This document shows positions 12,344 to 24,661 of a DNA stretch of 64,000 bases, piece by piece (the first letter of the stretch is position 1; each line of letters begins with the position of its first letter). The notes beneath the pieces are model-generated. The model was not told the DNA's origin. It did not search any database and worked only from the letters and a program-made list of their open reading frames with translations. A program made the translations under genes and the position numbers. The stretch is from Turbatrix aceti. Lineage: Eukaryota > Nematoda > Chromadorea > Rhabditida > Panagrolaimidae. Location of the stretch: positions 10,974,001 through 11,038,000 of the forward strand of contig OZ017766.1 of the NCBI GenBank assembly GCA_963969345.1, read 5' to 3'.

Positions 12344-13504
12344 TCAATCAGAAAAAATATAATCACGCATATTTTTGTTGAAAAACACAAAACAGTATGT
12401 GGGAAGCATAACCACAAAATTTCGTGCATTTGACAACACTGCCTCCAAGCCAAATTTGATAACAATGCCAATTGTGTATGGAATACTAGTAATTTCAATA
12501 CACTCATCAGAAACATCCGTAATATGATTCGGGCAAATGCTGGTAAAAACGACAAAATTAGAATTTACAACGTTGAGTAAAAAATCAGTCGCTGTTATTG
12601 CAAGTGTTTGAATGAACAAAAAAACTACCGGCTTGGCGTATGAAATTCGAGGGGTCCATGGAAAAATCGTGAAAAACTTTTTTGGATTCCGCATTCTTAT
12701 TTTTATCCCAATGAGAATTTCGATGCAAATAATACCGCTGATAAGTGGAACGATGTAGGTTGAAAAAAATAATAGCGGGGTATGAATGTACTAAAAAATG
12801 TTTGTAAGAGTATTTGAACAGATAACAGATTTTTCACATACCGCATCCATATAACCATCGACATAGACAAAAAATATCGGCGTATCATAATAAAACACTA
12901 AATCAAGTAACGGAATCATAGTTAAAAAATTTGCCTTCCAAAGCACAAGTAATAAAACATAGATATGAAATTGTTCAAATATTATTTGATTTATCATCGG
13001 AAAAAAGAAAATTGAAAACTGATTAATCGACAGTAGTGTGTTAAATATACTTCTCATGAACAAAAAATTCCTGATTGGTTCATTGGCGAAGACCGCAAAA
13101 TTGTCGAAACTAATTACTGTGGGATGAAGTTCCGGATAAAATGTCAACAATTGTCTAACAATTGATATTATTGACATCCCTATGTTTAGGATCAACTGGA
13201 CAAATAAAATATGACCTCTCAAGACATGGAATGGTAATATCTTCTTGTTTTCTGCTATCTTCTAAAATAAATTTATGTATTATACGAAATCATATATAAC
13301 ATTTTAACAAACCGTAATTGTGTAATAAACAGCCAACATGTTTAAGTATAACGCCGTAGTCATTATTATCAATCCGATAAAATCCGAAATCAAAGCGGAA
13401 CAGTACTCAAACATGTAAAAGTCGATGACTCGTTGAGCGTGTTCTACTGTAGTTACATTTTTGTTTGTATATTTTAGAAGTGATGAATTAAGTGCTGTCC
13501 GCAT
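12344..13504 (-). CDS. Nematode seven-transmembrane chemoreceptor (intact copy)
   Basis: Three exons, all phase 0: 13504-13313, 13261-12842 and 12790-12344, giving 352 aa. Seven hydrophobic segments can be placed at roughly residues 32-55, 75-95, 115-140, 150-175, 205-230, 255-280 and 315-340. The C-terminus FFNKNMRDY resembles the N-K-x-x-R end of TM7 in nematode serpentine receptors. Introns are 51 bp each. There is no recognisable signature for a named superfamily (str, srh, srw and so on). Tandem arrangement with the next gene and divergence between the two fit the usual birth-and-death pattern of chemosensory GPCRs. It probably acts in ciliated sensory neurons; that is inference from the class. 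Confidence 0.75.
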
Positions 13505-13853
13505 GTTATATAAGTTTGAGTGCAAATGCAACAAATGTCGACAGTTTTTAGGTTTACTTGTACTGAAAGGCAATAGTTTTTTTGTATTTCACCTGGCATC
13601 TTGCAAAGCGGTAACCAAAAAACACTTTTGTATGTATGTTCATGAAAGATAGTTTTTGGCCAAATCATGAGTTTTACCCCTCATAAGAGTATTTGCAATC
13701 TAAATAACTACAGTATACTTTTTGCATATATATATATTTTATGTAAGTGCAGACACACATTTTGTGCTTGTAAATATTCTTTTCAGCTCACAACGTAAAT
13801 ATTCTTTTCTTGCTTTTCAGCTCACTTTTATTAAGCAACTAAATATGTATGTA
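13505..13853. other. Spacer between the tandem GPCR genes
   Basis: Non-coding, with a TATATATATA run near 13728 and poly-pyrimidine stretches. It should hold the promoter of the intact receptor gene and the 3' end of the damaged one. No other feature seen. Confidence 0.4.
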
Positions 13854-14942
13854 TCAAATTGAAAAAACATAATCACGCATTATTTTGTTAAAAAACACAA
13901 AACAAAACGTCGGATATATCTCAATAATTTCGCTAACATTTTTGGACAGACACTCAATACCAAACTTGGCGACAATATCCAAGGGATACGGCAAACCGGT
14001 ATCGGTGCATTTGCCCACATCAATTATGTGGTGTGGACACATTTCAAAGAAAAATACACCATTTTCAATTACGATCCTCACAAATAAATCCGTCGTCGTA
14101 ACAGCAAAAGTTTGAAGAAATAAAAATAAAGCTGGTTTGGCACACGTTATTCGGGGTTTCCAAGACAAAACTGTGAAAAATTGTTTCCAATTTTGTAATC
14201 TAATATCGGCGCGCGGATATACTAAAATGTTTATTCAGTTATACGAATGTTTTTAATGTAGTCAGATATGGAACATGCAAATATTATACATACCTTGTCC
14301 ATATATTGCTGAATCAGAGTAAACAATAACGGCATATCCAATTCAAAAACCACTTCAAAAGATGGTATAGTATAAAGATTATGCATTATCCAGGGCAAAA
14401 ATAACAAAATATAAATATAGGGTTGTTCAAATATAATTTCACTTAATCTTGGGAAAAAGAATATGAAAAATTGATTTACAGATAATAAAATAAAAAATTG
14501 GCTCCGTAGTAATTCGGAATAAACTCTTGCATCTTCCACAACATAATTAATTATTTCATAATATATTTCGTAATAATTCATTAGTTTTATGATAATTTTA
14601 TGAACAAAAATTGGTATATTTGTTAATAATTGAGCGAGAATAATATGACCTCTTAAGATGAAAAATGGTAGTATGTCTCTGTTATCAGCTATTTTCTAAA
14701 AAAAATAATATGAATGTATTTACTATCCAATATTTTTTAAACGTCGTTACCGATAACGTATAATAGATTGTTTGCACATTAAGATACAATGCTGTACCCA
14801 TGAGTGCCAATGCAACAAACTCCGAAATCAACATTGAATAATATTTAAATATGTAATATTCGATGATTTGTTGAGCGCGTTTTTCCGTAGTTACATTTGA
14901 ATAACCTTGAATAAGAGTTGATGAACGAAGCGCTGACCGCAT
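13854..14942 (-). pseudogene. Tandem GPCR paralogue missing TM5
   Basis: Exons 14942-14751 and 14695-14294 match the first two exons of the neighbour at 12344-13504 in length, phase and residues (for example RTALxSS/RSALRSS and LRGHI). Exon 3, from about 14241 to 13854, starts like the neighbour (Y-I-x-x-P) but then lacks about 73 bp that encode TM5 in the neighbour. The following residues (IRLQNWKQFFT) correspond to IRMRNPKKFFT but lie in another frame. The rest of the exon stays open to FNKIMRDYVFSI. This is a decaying copy, unless an unseen splice rescues it or the assembly has a deletion. Confidence 0.7.
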
Positions 14943-15670
14943 TATAAGAACACAGACAAGCTTTTTTTCGAACGTTAAAAGTGTGTTTAGAAGTCATTTA
15001 AAGTTGTTTTTTTCTTGATACACATTTTTTTTGGTGTTTCACCTGGTAGTCAGTTGTTTGCACTCACCCTTATGTATTTGCCGGTAGGTATACTACTATT
15101 TACATGCACAACATGAATTAGAAAAAAATATAGCCGTTTAACTTTTTTTTATGGAATGAAACAATTTTGTAGACGCCATTGATTTATGTATGTATAAAAA
15201 AAAGTTACAAACAAGTTGTGTGTTTGCTTTTTTTTGTTCAACAGCTTAGCATCGGACGAACAGCGCGATAGTCATGCCGCGGCACGGCTCGGCTCCATTT
15301 GGCAGCGCTCATATCTGCAATTTGAAAACAGATCGCGCAGACGGACAACAAAGGTCTGTTGTCGGACGGACAAAAGTGATGACGAACTTTTCCCAGCAAT
15401 TCCAAAATTTATCCCAGCTTAAAGCAAAAAGAACATTACAATTGAAAAACTTTCTACGCTACTACGAAGCTGTTGTCTGCAATCAGTGGATTCAATGGTT
15501 CGAGTCGACTGAAAATCACCTGAGGCTGAGAGAATTCTCGGTCAAATTTTTTTCAACCGAAGATGCTGTAATCAAAATCGCTGATGTTTTTAACGTCACA
15601 GTTTCAAAAAATACTATCAACTACCGTACATAACACAAATTTATTTATTTTATCAACCACAAACAACATC
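14943..15670. other. Intergenic, with a weak plus-strand frame
   Basis: A 119-codon plus-strand frame (15274-15633) follows a TTTTTTGTTCAACAG acceptor-like site and has somewhat gene-like composition. I do not recognise it and cannot find a first exon. Otherwise AT-rich DNA. Confidence 0.3.
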
Positions 15671-18600
15671 TTATATATCCAACGACCCCGACCCCATGTT
15701 TACCGACATCTTACTCCTTCGACCATCGAGTTCTTCGTCCCGAATAAAAACTGAATCTGGATCTCCTTCCACGGATTCCGCATCGATCAATGGATCATCG
15801 GCAAAGTCGTCAGATTCATCTGTGATATTTTCGGGAAAAGGTGGAATTTCACCTGGAGCGAGGGGCGTTGGCGAGGGCGTCTGGGTGGGTTCAATAATTT
15901 GTGGCAAAGGACATCGTTCAGGTTGAGGGTGAAATTTTTCTTCGTTAGGTGTCGAATTTGCAGTAGTTGAGTGAGATATAGTAACGGGGCTTGGCGGATT
16001 GGCTTCGTTTACGTGGCGATCTATGAGATTTTCCAAATCAGTTGGCTGAAAGGGGGTGCATTTGTGTGGGTGTGGGTGCATTCTAAACAAGTTTTTTGAC
16101 CGTTCTATAGAACTTTTTTTTGTTAACTTGCGTGCAATGTGCAGACAAAAGTGCGCGCAACATGCACAAGTGCATTGTGTTTTTTTCTAAATACTTGCAA
16201 CCTACTGTAACAAAAAAATAATAAAATGCCAAAAAATAAAAATAAAATTGAAATAAATTTTTTTTGAAATGCTACTAACAAAAATTAAAAAAAAATAACT
16301 ACAAAATTTTAAAAACCTACCGTATCCCCAGCAGGAGCTTCTTTTTCTTTCAAACTCCTTGTTTTCGGGCTTTCAACCACTTTTTTGCCTTCAACAATCG
16401 CAGCCAAAGGCGGAACAATTCCACAAAACTCAGACGGCGAAGGCGTATTGTTCGGTGACTGCGACTTCAGACGGCGCCTAATAAGCAGCGGACTATTGTT
16501 CATGTTAAACTTCGCAGTTTGCATATTTTCAAGCTGAGCTACGAGTTCCTCTTTTTCAGTTTGCAGTCGATCAATAATATCAGCGAGTTGTTCAAAATCC
16601 GAAATTTGCAGCGGTTTTCCGGTAAATTTTTTCTTCGGTTTCGCTGCTGAATCCGTTGTTGTAGAAGACGTAGAAGAACCCTGCCGGAAGGGAGCGGGTG
16701 ACGGCATTGCTGACTTTGCTCCGGTAAACTCCTTTACGATGAGGGTGAGTAGAGGATTGATTGAAGAAGGCAGCCAGTGTCTAGACATTCCATTGTCTCG
16801 AAAACGAGTCATCAAATCGTCAATTTTGTAATTGACGAGATCGGCGTTGAATCCGGTTTGCTTGACTTGGTCGCCAAATTCACGGGACCACTGGGAAAAA
16901 ACTGCGCACGCTTTTGCGGAATCTCGGGCCATGACTGCTGTGTCTTTCATGAAGGGAATAAAAATGTCCATGGCTTTTGATAAAGGCTGAAATTTCCATT
17001 TTTTTTAGAAATTTTAGAATTTTTTTATCAAGTTTTTTATTTTTTTCCGAATTTTTCTTAATTTGTTTAAAATTTTTATTTTTGTCCTTTAAATTTTTTT
17101 GTGCAACAGTTTCGATTTTTTAAATCTCTTTTAGAAATTTTAGAAATTTTTTAGCAAATTCTTTATTGTTTTCAAATTTTTTTTGTTCTTTATTTACAAT
17201 TTTCAAATTTTTTTTTGCAACAGTTTAGATTTTTTAGATTTTTTTTTAGAAACGTTAGAAATTTTATAAAATAAGAAAAAAACTTACAAAAATATTTTTT
17301 TTCAAAAAATTGTCAAAACTCTCGAGAAGAATTTTCTTTTCCGTTTCATTCATTGCTTCGCGATTAAAGACCCGGCTGCATCTTGTTGACATTTCCTAAA
17401 AAAAAGGATGCTTCATTTTCATCCGCCAAAGTATGTACTTAGTATTTAAAAGATGGCATACCATTAACCGATAACTAAAGGGATCCTGCAGGACTTTGAC
17501 TACCTCAAGCAAGACGTCAGAGTAATCCTTTGGTGTTGCATGAGCCACTCTGAAAATGCGTCAATGAAATCGATGAATGACGAATTTTTTATAATGAGTA
17601 TACTACCTTTTGTTAATGCCATTCATTTCCTCGACTGCGACGACAAAAAATGCGTTGCTAATTAGTTCTTGGTGTCTTAGTTTTTGGCGGATGGTTTTTA
17701 GATCCTGAAAATTAAATATATTGGAAAAACCAAAAAAAAAAATTATTTTAAAATTAACAAAATAATTTTTTTAGCAAAAAATGACATTTTTCCGTCACAA
17801 AATTTTTTCAGCACAATTTTCGTTTCAAAACATGGTAAAAAATTTAATTTCGATTTTGTTATGAAAATTTTTGAACCTCTGCATTTTTGCGTCAAAACCA
17901 ACTTCAAATTTTAATTTTGGTTCCCGACACGAAAATTTATTTTTTAACACAGGGATTTTGATTTCAAAATATGCAAAAAAAATTAGTATTAGTCTCAACA
18001 CGAAAATTATGGCCCTACCTACTCAAAATTTAAATTTTGTTTCGATAAATTAATTTTATACTACAAACAACCGGATTTTCGTGGTCAGACCATTTAAAAT
18101 CCAATAATTTTTTTACACCCCAAAAATTTTGAACGCGCAACGCCTACCTCTTGGAGACCACCCACGTCAACATTCGGTGAGTCAACAGTCGCCGTCACGG
18201 GGCTACCGTACCCCTTGGTATCTCCATTATTTGTCAGTCTTGCATGAGACTGATTTTTTCTCTGACGATTGGCATCTTCATCCGTTATGCTCGCAATCAT
18301 TTCGCGGAGTCGCAAAATTTCGTCATCCTTCCTCGTCAATTCTTTCTGCAACCCGACAACTCTCTGCAACAATTGATGATTCGAAGATGTTTTATTCCTC
18401 GAATTCTGTTCGTAAACGTTCAAGCCGAGGATTTGAGGAAGGATACCCCGAGATGCCGAAGGAGCGTGTCGGGCGTTATCCAAAGCCCGGGTCGGCGTCG
18501 TTGGAAGAGTGACTCCGGATCGCTTGGCTCGGGTCTTAGAAGTTTTTTTGGGATCCATGGATGTGCTTCGTCGTTGACTCGAACTCAACGGGGAATCTCC

Positions 18601-20775
18601 AGTTGCATCCGAGGATTTGGGTGAGCTGTTGGCAGTCGCGGTGGCGTCTGACATGTCGTAGTCTGTTGGAAAGCGGGAAAACTTTTCTCGGGCTGGTTTT
18701 GGCTTTATTTTGGTCTACAAAAATATTTACCATGAAAAAATAAAATTTTCGCGACGAGACTATTCATCGATATGTAATTCTGACACGCACGGATTTTCGT
18801 GGTGAGACTCGGGAATCCGTGTGTTAAAGAAATTTCGCGTTAAGACCATTCTGTAAATTTACACGCAACAATTTTTTTTACCAGAAAAAAAGTTTGAACG
18901 CAATTTTAACAAAAATTTGAACACCAACAACAATTTTTTTTGGAACCCATGCACCGAGTCTATTCCAGACAACATCAAAGCTTTCGCTCCAGTTTCATTA
19001 GTTTACTATATTTATACTCCAAGTCTCCCCTATTTTTCATCGGCCAACCCACTACCCTTGTCTTTGTGCTAAAAGGCATGCACGCAAAATAGAGGATTGT
19101 CATGACGTTACTGTTAATGTCGCCACGTCAATTTGTATCCATTGACGAACACCGTCATCAAGGTAACTAGACAAATAAATAAAATAAATTTTATTTACTT
19201 TCAGAGTGCACGGCGTGAAAAACGTGTTAAAAATAGAAATTAGTGCAAAAAAAGCAACTAATAAGTGAATTTTAGTATGGGTTTTGACACGAAAGTTGTT
19301 TTAAATAAAAATATAATTTGCAAATTTTGATATCCGGAATGAAAAATTTTTTAACGCATAATTTTATGGACATAATTTTATCATAGAATTTTCTATTTGG
19401 TTCTCGACACGAAAATACTTGAAAACACGGATATTTGTGTTGGGACCCAACCAAAACTAAATTTTTTAAAATCAAATTTTGATTCCTGACACAAAATTTT
19501 TTGGACGCACGATTTTCGTAGCTAAACCCGCTCAAATTTCAAATTCGACATCCGATACTAAAAAATCTTACAATTGCTAAAAAATAAAATTCAACGTGTG
19601 TGTTGCACTAAAAAAGTACTAAAACACCACAAAAATGTCAAACGAACATAAATATATAAGATTAAAAAATTAAACATACACCAACAACAGGAAGTGCCAT
19701 TGCATCCGACGAAGTTGTATGGCCATTACAGAGTCGACTGGGATGCTAAAATACAAAAACAAGTCAGTCAGACACATGCACATTCTCAGGGATGTCATGC
19801 CATGGATATATCAACAAATCGGCTTTTGCCTGTCTTTTTGTGCATTTAGTACTTACCTGAACAACGTGCACAGCTGGCATGTCAAAAACAAAGGTGTTGC
19901 TTCGTCCGAAGCGTACTACGTCGGCTGGGCGAAGCTCGATGAGTCCGAAGAGTTGCTTTTCGTTGTGATACGTGCCACCGAGGGTTCCGAGATCCCGGAG
20001 CCAGTAGGACTGCGTTACCGGGTGAAATTCAATAAGTGCGTGACGCTCGCCGATGGAGGCGTGCTACAAAAAAATTAGTATGTTAGAAAAAATGGAGTAC
20101 ATACAATCTTTTTTTGTAGTCGGTAATTTGAATGTTAAAATTGTTTCTCTAGGAAAAACTTTTTTTGGTAAACAACAATTTTGTATTTTTGCACAATTTT
20201 TAAATAAAAAAAAATTTCATAATTTTTCAATTTAGTATTTAGCGCCACAATTGTCTCAACACGAAAATTTTCAAAACATTCGAACTTTCGTGCAGAGACT
20301 CATAATTTTTTTCAATGGTAAAAAAGTTATAAATTATTGCTTTTTTCATAATGAAAAAAATATCGGAGTTTTTGAATTTTATTTTTAGCGCCACAATTGT
20401 CTCAACACGAAAAAATTCAAAACATTCGAACTTTCGTGCAGGGGCCCTAATTTTTTTTGTTGCTGTAAATTTGTAAATTATTGTTTTTTGCCTTTAGAAC
20501 TATTAAATTTAGTTTTTATCGCCGAAATGGGTTCAACACGAAAATTTTTCAAATATGCCAAAATATCGTGCAGACACATTTTTATAAAATTTAAAATTAA
20601 AAATTAGTTATTTTGTGTGTTTTTCAAATCGATTCATACATTTTTATTTTTTATTGATAAAAGGAAAAAAACTCACCCTAACAACCAAATCACAGAGATT
20701 AGACGACCCCACAAGTATTAATTTTCCAGTTAGATGATAAGTCTGCTGGCCGGTTGAGTTGTATCTTCTGAGCAT
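15671..20775 (-). CDS. FHA-domain protein with coiled coils
   Basis: Nine exons with agreeing phases: 20775-20677, 20063-19857, 19745-19680, 18714-18148, 17704-17607, 17549-17462, 17395-17288, 16986-16321 and 16045-15671, giving about 757 aa. Residues ~10-98 form a forkhead-associated domain: LILVGSS, then ERHALIEF, then LRDLGTLGGTYHN, then VRFGRS. FHA domains bind phosphothreonine peptides. After it come a Ser/Thr-rich basic linker, a heptad-like segment (~240-270), a helical region, a second coiled segment (LQTEKEELVAQLENMQ) and an acidic C-terminus. An N-terminal FHA followed by coiled coils recalls CEP170 and FHAD1, but the rest does not settle which. Several large introns are filled with a dispersed CGACACGAAAATTT-like repeat. 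Confidence 0.78.
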
Positions 20776-21340
20776 TTGTATGTGTCCCGGGAGCCAGGTA
20801 TAGTAGTAGGGATGGGAGGGATAAAAGAAAGAAAGTAGCAAAGAAAAAAAGGCGAACGAACGCGCGAAATGTGTGCGCGTGTCACGCCTGCTTCTGTGAA
20901 TGTTGTATGGTATACCTGCACTACTGCTGCCTGGCTGCTAACAGGGCATTCATGACAACCATACTAAAATAAAATGTCAAAAGGCTATTACACCTGTCCT
21001 GTCGACGTTTACCTGCTTTACTTTTACCTCAGACAGAACATAACGAACGCAAAACACACAGCCTGCAATGCCGATAAAATTCAAAATAGTAATGCCATTC
21101 TTGTCAAACAGGTATGGCATAGAGGTGCGTTCGTAGGACACCAAAGCTGGTCCATAAGCAGCTAGCAGGGAGACTTTTACCTTAGCCCGACGACGGCATA
21201 AAGGTTGTTTTGTATGAGTGATTATCCCTTATTTCATCTGTCAACCCTTGCACAAGTCGCAGTTTAGTAAAGTCTTCTATTTATGTCGTGGCTTTTTTTT
21301 TTTTTTTTTTTTTTATTTTTTTTTTTAATTTTATTAATTT
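20776..21340. other. Intergenic, upstream of the FHA gene
   Basis: Likely promoter of the FHA gene. It ends in a T-rich stretch at about 21293-21340, just left of the SINE. No gene supported. Confidence 0.4.
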
Positions 21341-21674
21341 TAATGCACAGCCAAGGCGCGGGTGGCCCAGTGGTGTGTGGCGCGTCTTCAAGGAAATCAA
21401 GGTCGAGGTTCGATCCCGCTTGGGCGCAGCGGTCTTCTACAACTCATTCTCATTCGTTATCATCCAATCAAAACCACACCACACCAAAAACACGTCCCGT
21501 CCCCTGTAAGAGCTGCGAACTCAGGGTGCACGTATCGCAAAGACATCCGTTCCGGATGGGCCCCTCTACGTACGAGTCGCCATCATCATCTTCATCACCT
21601 TCTGACTGTTCATTGTAGTGTTGTATGTATGATATGGTGCGTACGAGTTAGAGAATAAATGAATAATGCACAGC
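21341..21674 (+). mobile_element. tRNA-derived SINE with 11-bp target-site duplication
   Basis: The body (about 21352-21663) starts with a tRNA-like head: a perfect A box TGGCCCAGTGG (21363-21373) and B box GGTTCGATCCC (21407-21417), 44 bp apart start to start. A tRNA-unrelated body and a simple AT-rich tail (GAGAATAAATGAA) follow. It is flanked by identical TAATGCACAGC copies at 21341-21351 and 21664-21674. A functional tRNA is excluded because no cloverleaf with acceptor pairing closes around the boxes. The internal Pol III promoter looks intact. Confidence 0.85.
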
Positions 21675-22064
21675 TGACATGGCGGGCGGAAGGCTATGGT
21701 TGCATTGGATATGGTAGCATAACGACTTTTATCTCCCGTTTTAAGTGATACTTAAAATTTGTACACCACGTCTGTGACACGTGACTGATTGCTATCAGGT
21801 TTAAGAGTTTATTTCTTTTCAAATCCATGAAATATGTAACCAACAATAAAGCAAACGGCGTAGCGTTCAGCGTACATCCGGGAATTTGGAGAGTAAAAAA
21901 AAAGAACCCTGATCACATCAACAAGTTTGCTGCATACTGCGCGAAAATAATTTTGTGCAATTATTTTTTACAAACGAAGGAAATACAGCACGAGCGCACT
22001 TTTATGAACCCCAAAATCTCAACGAAAAAAAACAACGAGGTCAGTTAACAAAAGTGCGTAAAAA
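21675..22064. other. Intergenic
   Basis: Between the SINE and an inverted-repeat element. A 73-codon plus-strand frame (21827-22048) has no resemblance to known proteins. Nothing else seen. Confidence 0.4.
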
Positions 22065-22820
22065 CTAGTGTTTGGCTGATATCAGGTTTTGCCTGATATC
22101 AGAGTCTGATACTGATAATGATATCAGTATCAGTATCAATCAGGATGAGATTTGGTATCAGGATGATATCAGAATGATATCATGATATCGATTTTTCGTC
22201 AAAATATGCTTAAAAGTACCGTTTTTTTGCCATTTGCTCACAATTGATGTAAAAAATACTCATTTTTATGTATCCGAGTAAAGCCATCCTCTATATTTTA
22301 ATATTTAAAAACCGTTTTACTCTCATTTGAAAATGCGGCCCGTTTTTGACCACTGCACATTTTGTGCCACCAGGGTTTTCGACCGCTCCTGAAATCGCTC
22401 CGCTTCTGAGCGGAGGCAGAGCAAGCGGTAAAAGACCGAAAAAAATATAAAGCGGGAGTGGAGCCAGCGGCATAATAAAAAAAAGTTAGGTGCGCGCGCG
22501 TACATAATTTAGAAAAAAAAGAAGCGAGGAGAGCGGTACAAAAAGTCAAAATAGAAAACCCTATGTGCAACGCAATTTTTAGTGTTTTTTTGCAGTGCAT
22601 AAACGTAAAGAAACAAAAACTTTACCTTTTTTGGACGACAAAATGATAAATATGTTCCAAAAAAATTTTTTTTGGGTTAATTATCAAAACTATCATTATT
22701 ATTGATGATATCATGATATCATTATGATATCATCCTGATATCAGTATCATATCATGATAGTGTTTGCAACTATCACTATCATATCATGATGGCAAAAAAA
22801 TGGTATCAGCCAAACACTAG
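22065..22820. mobile_element. Inverted-repeat element (756 bp) with GATATC-rich ends
   Basis: Termini CTAGTGTTTGGCTGATATCA and its inverted counterpart TGGTATCAGCCAAACACTAG. The flanks carry a matching TAAAAA (22059-22064 and 22821-22826), a candidate 6-bp target duplication. Inside each end lie dense ATGATATCAT-like palindromes, and the centre is unrelated unique DNA. No transposase frame. Shares end sequence and GATATC style with the 276-bp element at 11056-11331. Confidence 0.7.
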
Positions 22821-24661
22821 TAAAAACACGCAAAGGTTTTTTTTGCAGGGCGATAAACAATGGGAAAAAAGGGTGAGTTGTTACAATTAGTCCAAGTGGT
22901 TAACGCTTTTTTATGGCGCGATAAGTTTCAAAAAATATAGCATAAAGTAAAAAAGTGAAGATTTTCTAAAATAGATGAAAAAAATTTTTGTTCGGTTTTC
23001 ACAAACTATATATTTCAAAAATTTGTTTTCCGTTTTACTTTATATTTAAAAAATTTAAAAAATATTAGAAAAATTAAAATTAAGGTAAAAATTAAAATAA
23101 AAAAAAATTAATAAAAAGTCAATTAATATTTATTGTTCTAAAAAAACAAAAAAATTTTGTTTATAACAACATATGGAGGCATTTTTCAGGACATCAAGCA
23201 TCTTTGACATTTTTTTTTTAAATTCAAATCATTTTGTTAGTTATTTTGTCTTTTTAACCAAAAAAATATAATTTATCCAAAATTTGAAAAGCCAGGGCAA
23301 TTTTGGTTTTTACTATCAAAATCGCTATCGCTTACTGTATGTAAACAGAACCATTGGTGGCACAAAAAGTTAAAGTTTTTTTAGCAAAGGTTGTGATTTA
23401 AATGAGATTACAAAACTTCGCTTCCCGTATGAAATATAAAGAACAAAAGCGTCCAATAAAAATTTGTTAATCAACTGTTTAGTGCGCATTACACCACGTA
23501 CATAAGATGCATGATATATCCGTGTTCTCCCTCCCCCCGCTCAGGTGGTATTATCGTAACATTCCGGCCCCCAACGCGCAATGGTGAAGAAAAAAATAGT
23601 TGATCTTCCGTTTGTTTGACAATTTCTAAAAGAACTAATTTGTCATGTTTATCATGCGTTCTCTAATTTCTGCACTTTAACGTTGCACATGTATACTCAC
23701 CAAAAGTGCGGAGTGTAGCGCATCGAATTCCCAGAAATGGATGCAAAATATCTATCAACAACAAATCAGGTCCGTTAAAAATTTGAACCCAACGTTGTTT
23801 CTGTTTCTATTTATCTTCCGCCTCCGTACATGTAGTTTTTATCGCCTTCGGGAATAGAAAAGGGTAAAGAAGGATAACAAGAAAAAGTTTGCATGGTGAT
23901 ATTTTTTAGTAGCACTAATGTTTTTTTGGTTTTTTTTGGTTTTTTTTTTATTCATTTTTTTGGCAAAAAAAATGTTTTCTAAATGTTTATAAATATTTAT
24001 ATATTGAAATACTTTAGTGGTTCTCTAATGTTTATTTTTTTAAAGAACTTTTTTTTAACAGAACGACCTTCAAAAAGTGCTAAAAACCTTTGAACTTTTT
24101 CTTATTCATCATTGCAAGTGATGTTTGTTTCTTATTGTTCTGTAATTGACCAAAGAAAAAAAATATTATCTACAACAATTAGTCGCACGCAAATGCGCAT
24201 CACTGCATCACTGCGCAACTGGTTGCTGATGCGAACGTTTTTGTTTACCAAATACATTTGCAAATAAAATAGTAATAAGAATCCGTAACTAAAAAAAACT
24301 CCGGGGCTGATAAAAATAAGAACGTATGTACTTTAAATAATTTTTTAACATTTTAACATTATAGTTTGCCAAAATTAAAGAAAAGTCATCTGATAAATTT
24401 GTTCAAAAACTACAAAAAAAATTCTTTTACATTACCGAAGCAAATCATGGTTTTCGACACCTTTTGCCAAACTTTAGATGCAAAATTTGTTTTTGACACA
24501 CTTTGCCAAAAATTTTATTGTAAATTAACGAAAACATTATTTTTTTGTGATTTTCAAATTTATTATTTTTTATTTCACTACTACCCGATAATTTTTATTA
24601 CATACACTGAATTTGCAACTGCAAAACCATAAATATTTAGTAAGTAACAATTTATAAAAGC
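22821..24661. other. AT-rich intergenic region downstream of the TMEM151 homologue
   Basis: Long A/T homopolymers; no gene model. An 88-codon plus-strand frame at 24366-24632 is Lys/Phe/Ile/Tyr-rich and typical of random AT DNA. Confidence 0.4.

Noticed and set aside
15274..15633. 119-aa plus-strand frame with an acceptor-like site upstream
   Set aside because: Somewhat gene-like but no first exon, no recognisable domain, and it stops next to the convergent FHA gene; left as a note only.
21351..21425. Possible functional tRNA gene
   Set aside because: A and B boxes are present, but the acceptor and anticodon stems do not pair and the unit continues into a 310-bp SINE body with target duplications.
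24366..24632. 88-aa plus-strand frame with FDTFCQ repeats
   Set aside because: Short internal duplication in AT-rich DNA (TTTTTGACAC, TTTGCCAAA), no splice partners and no family resemblance.
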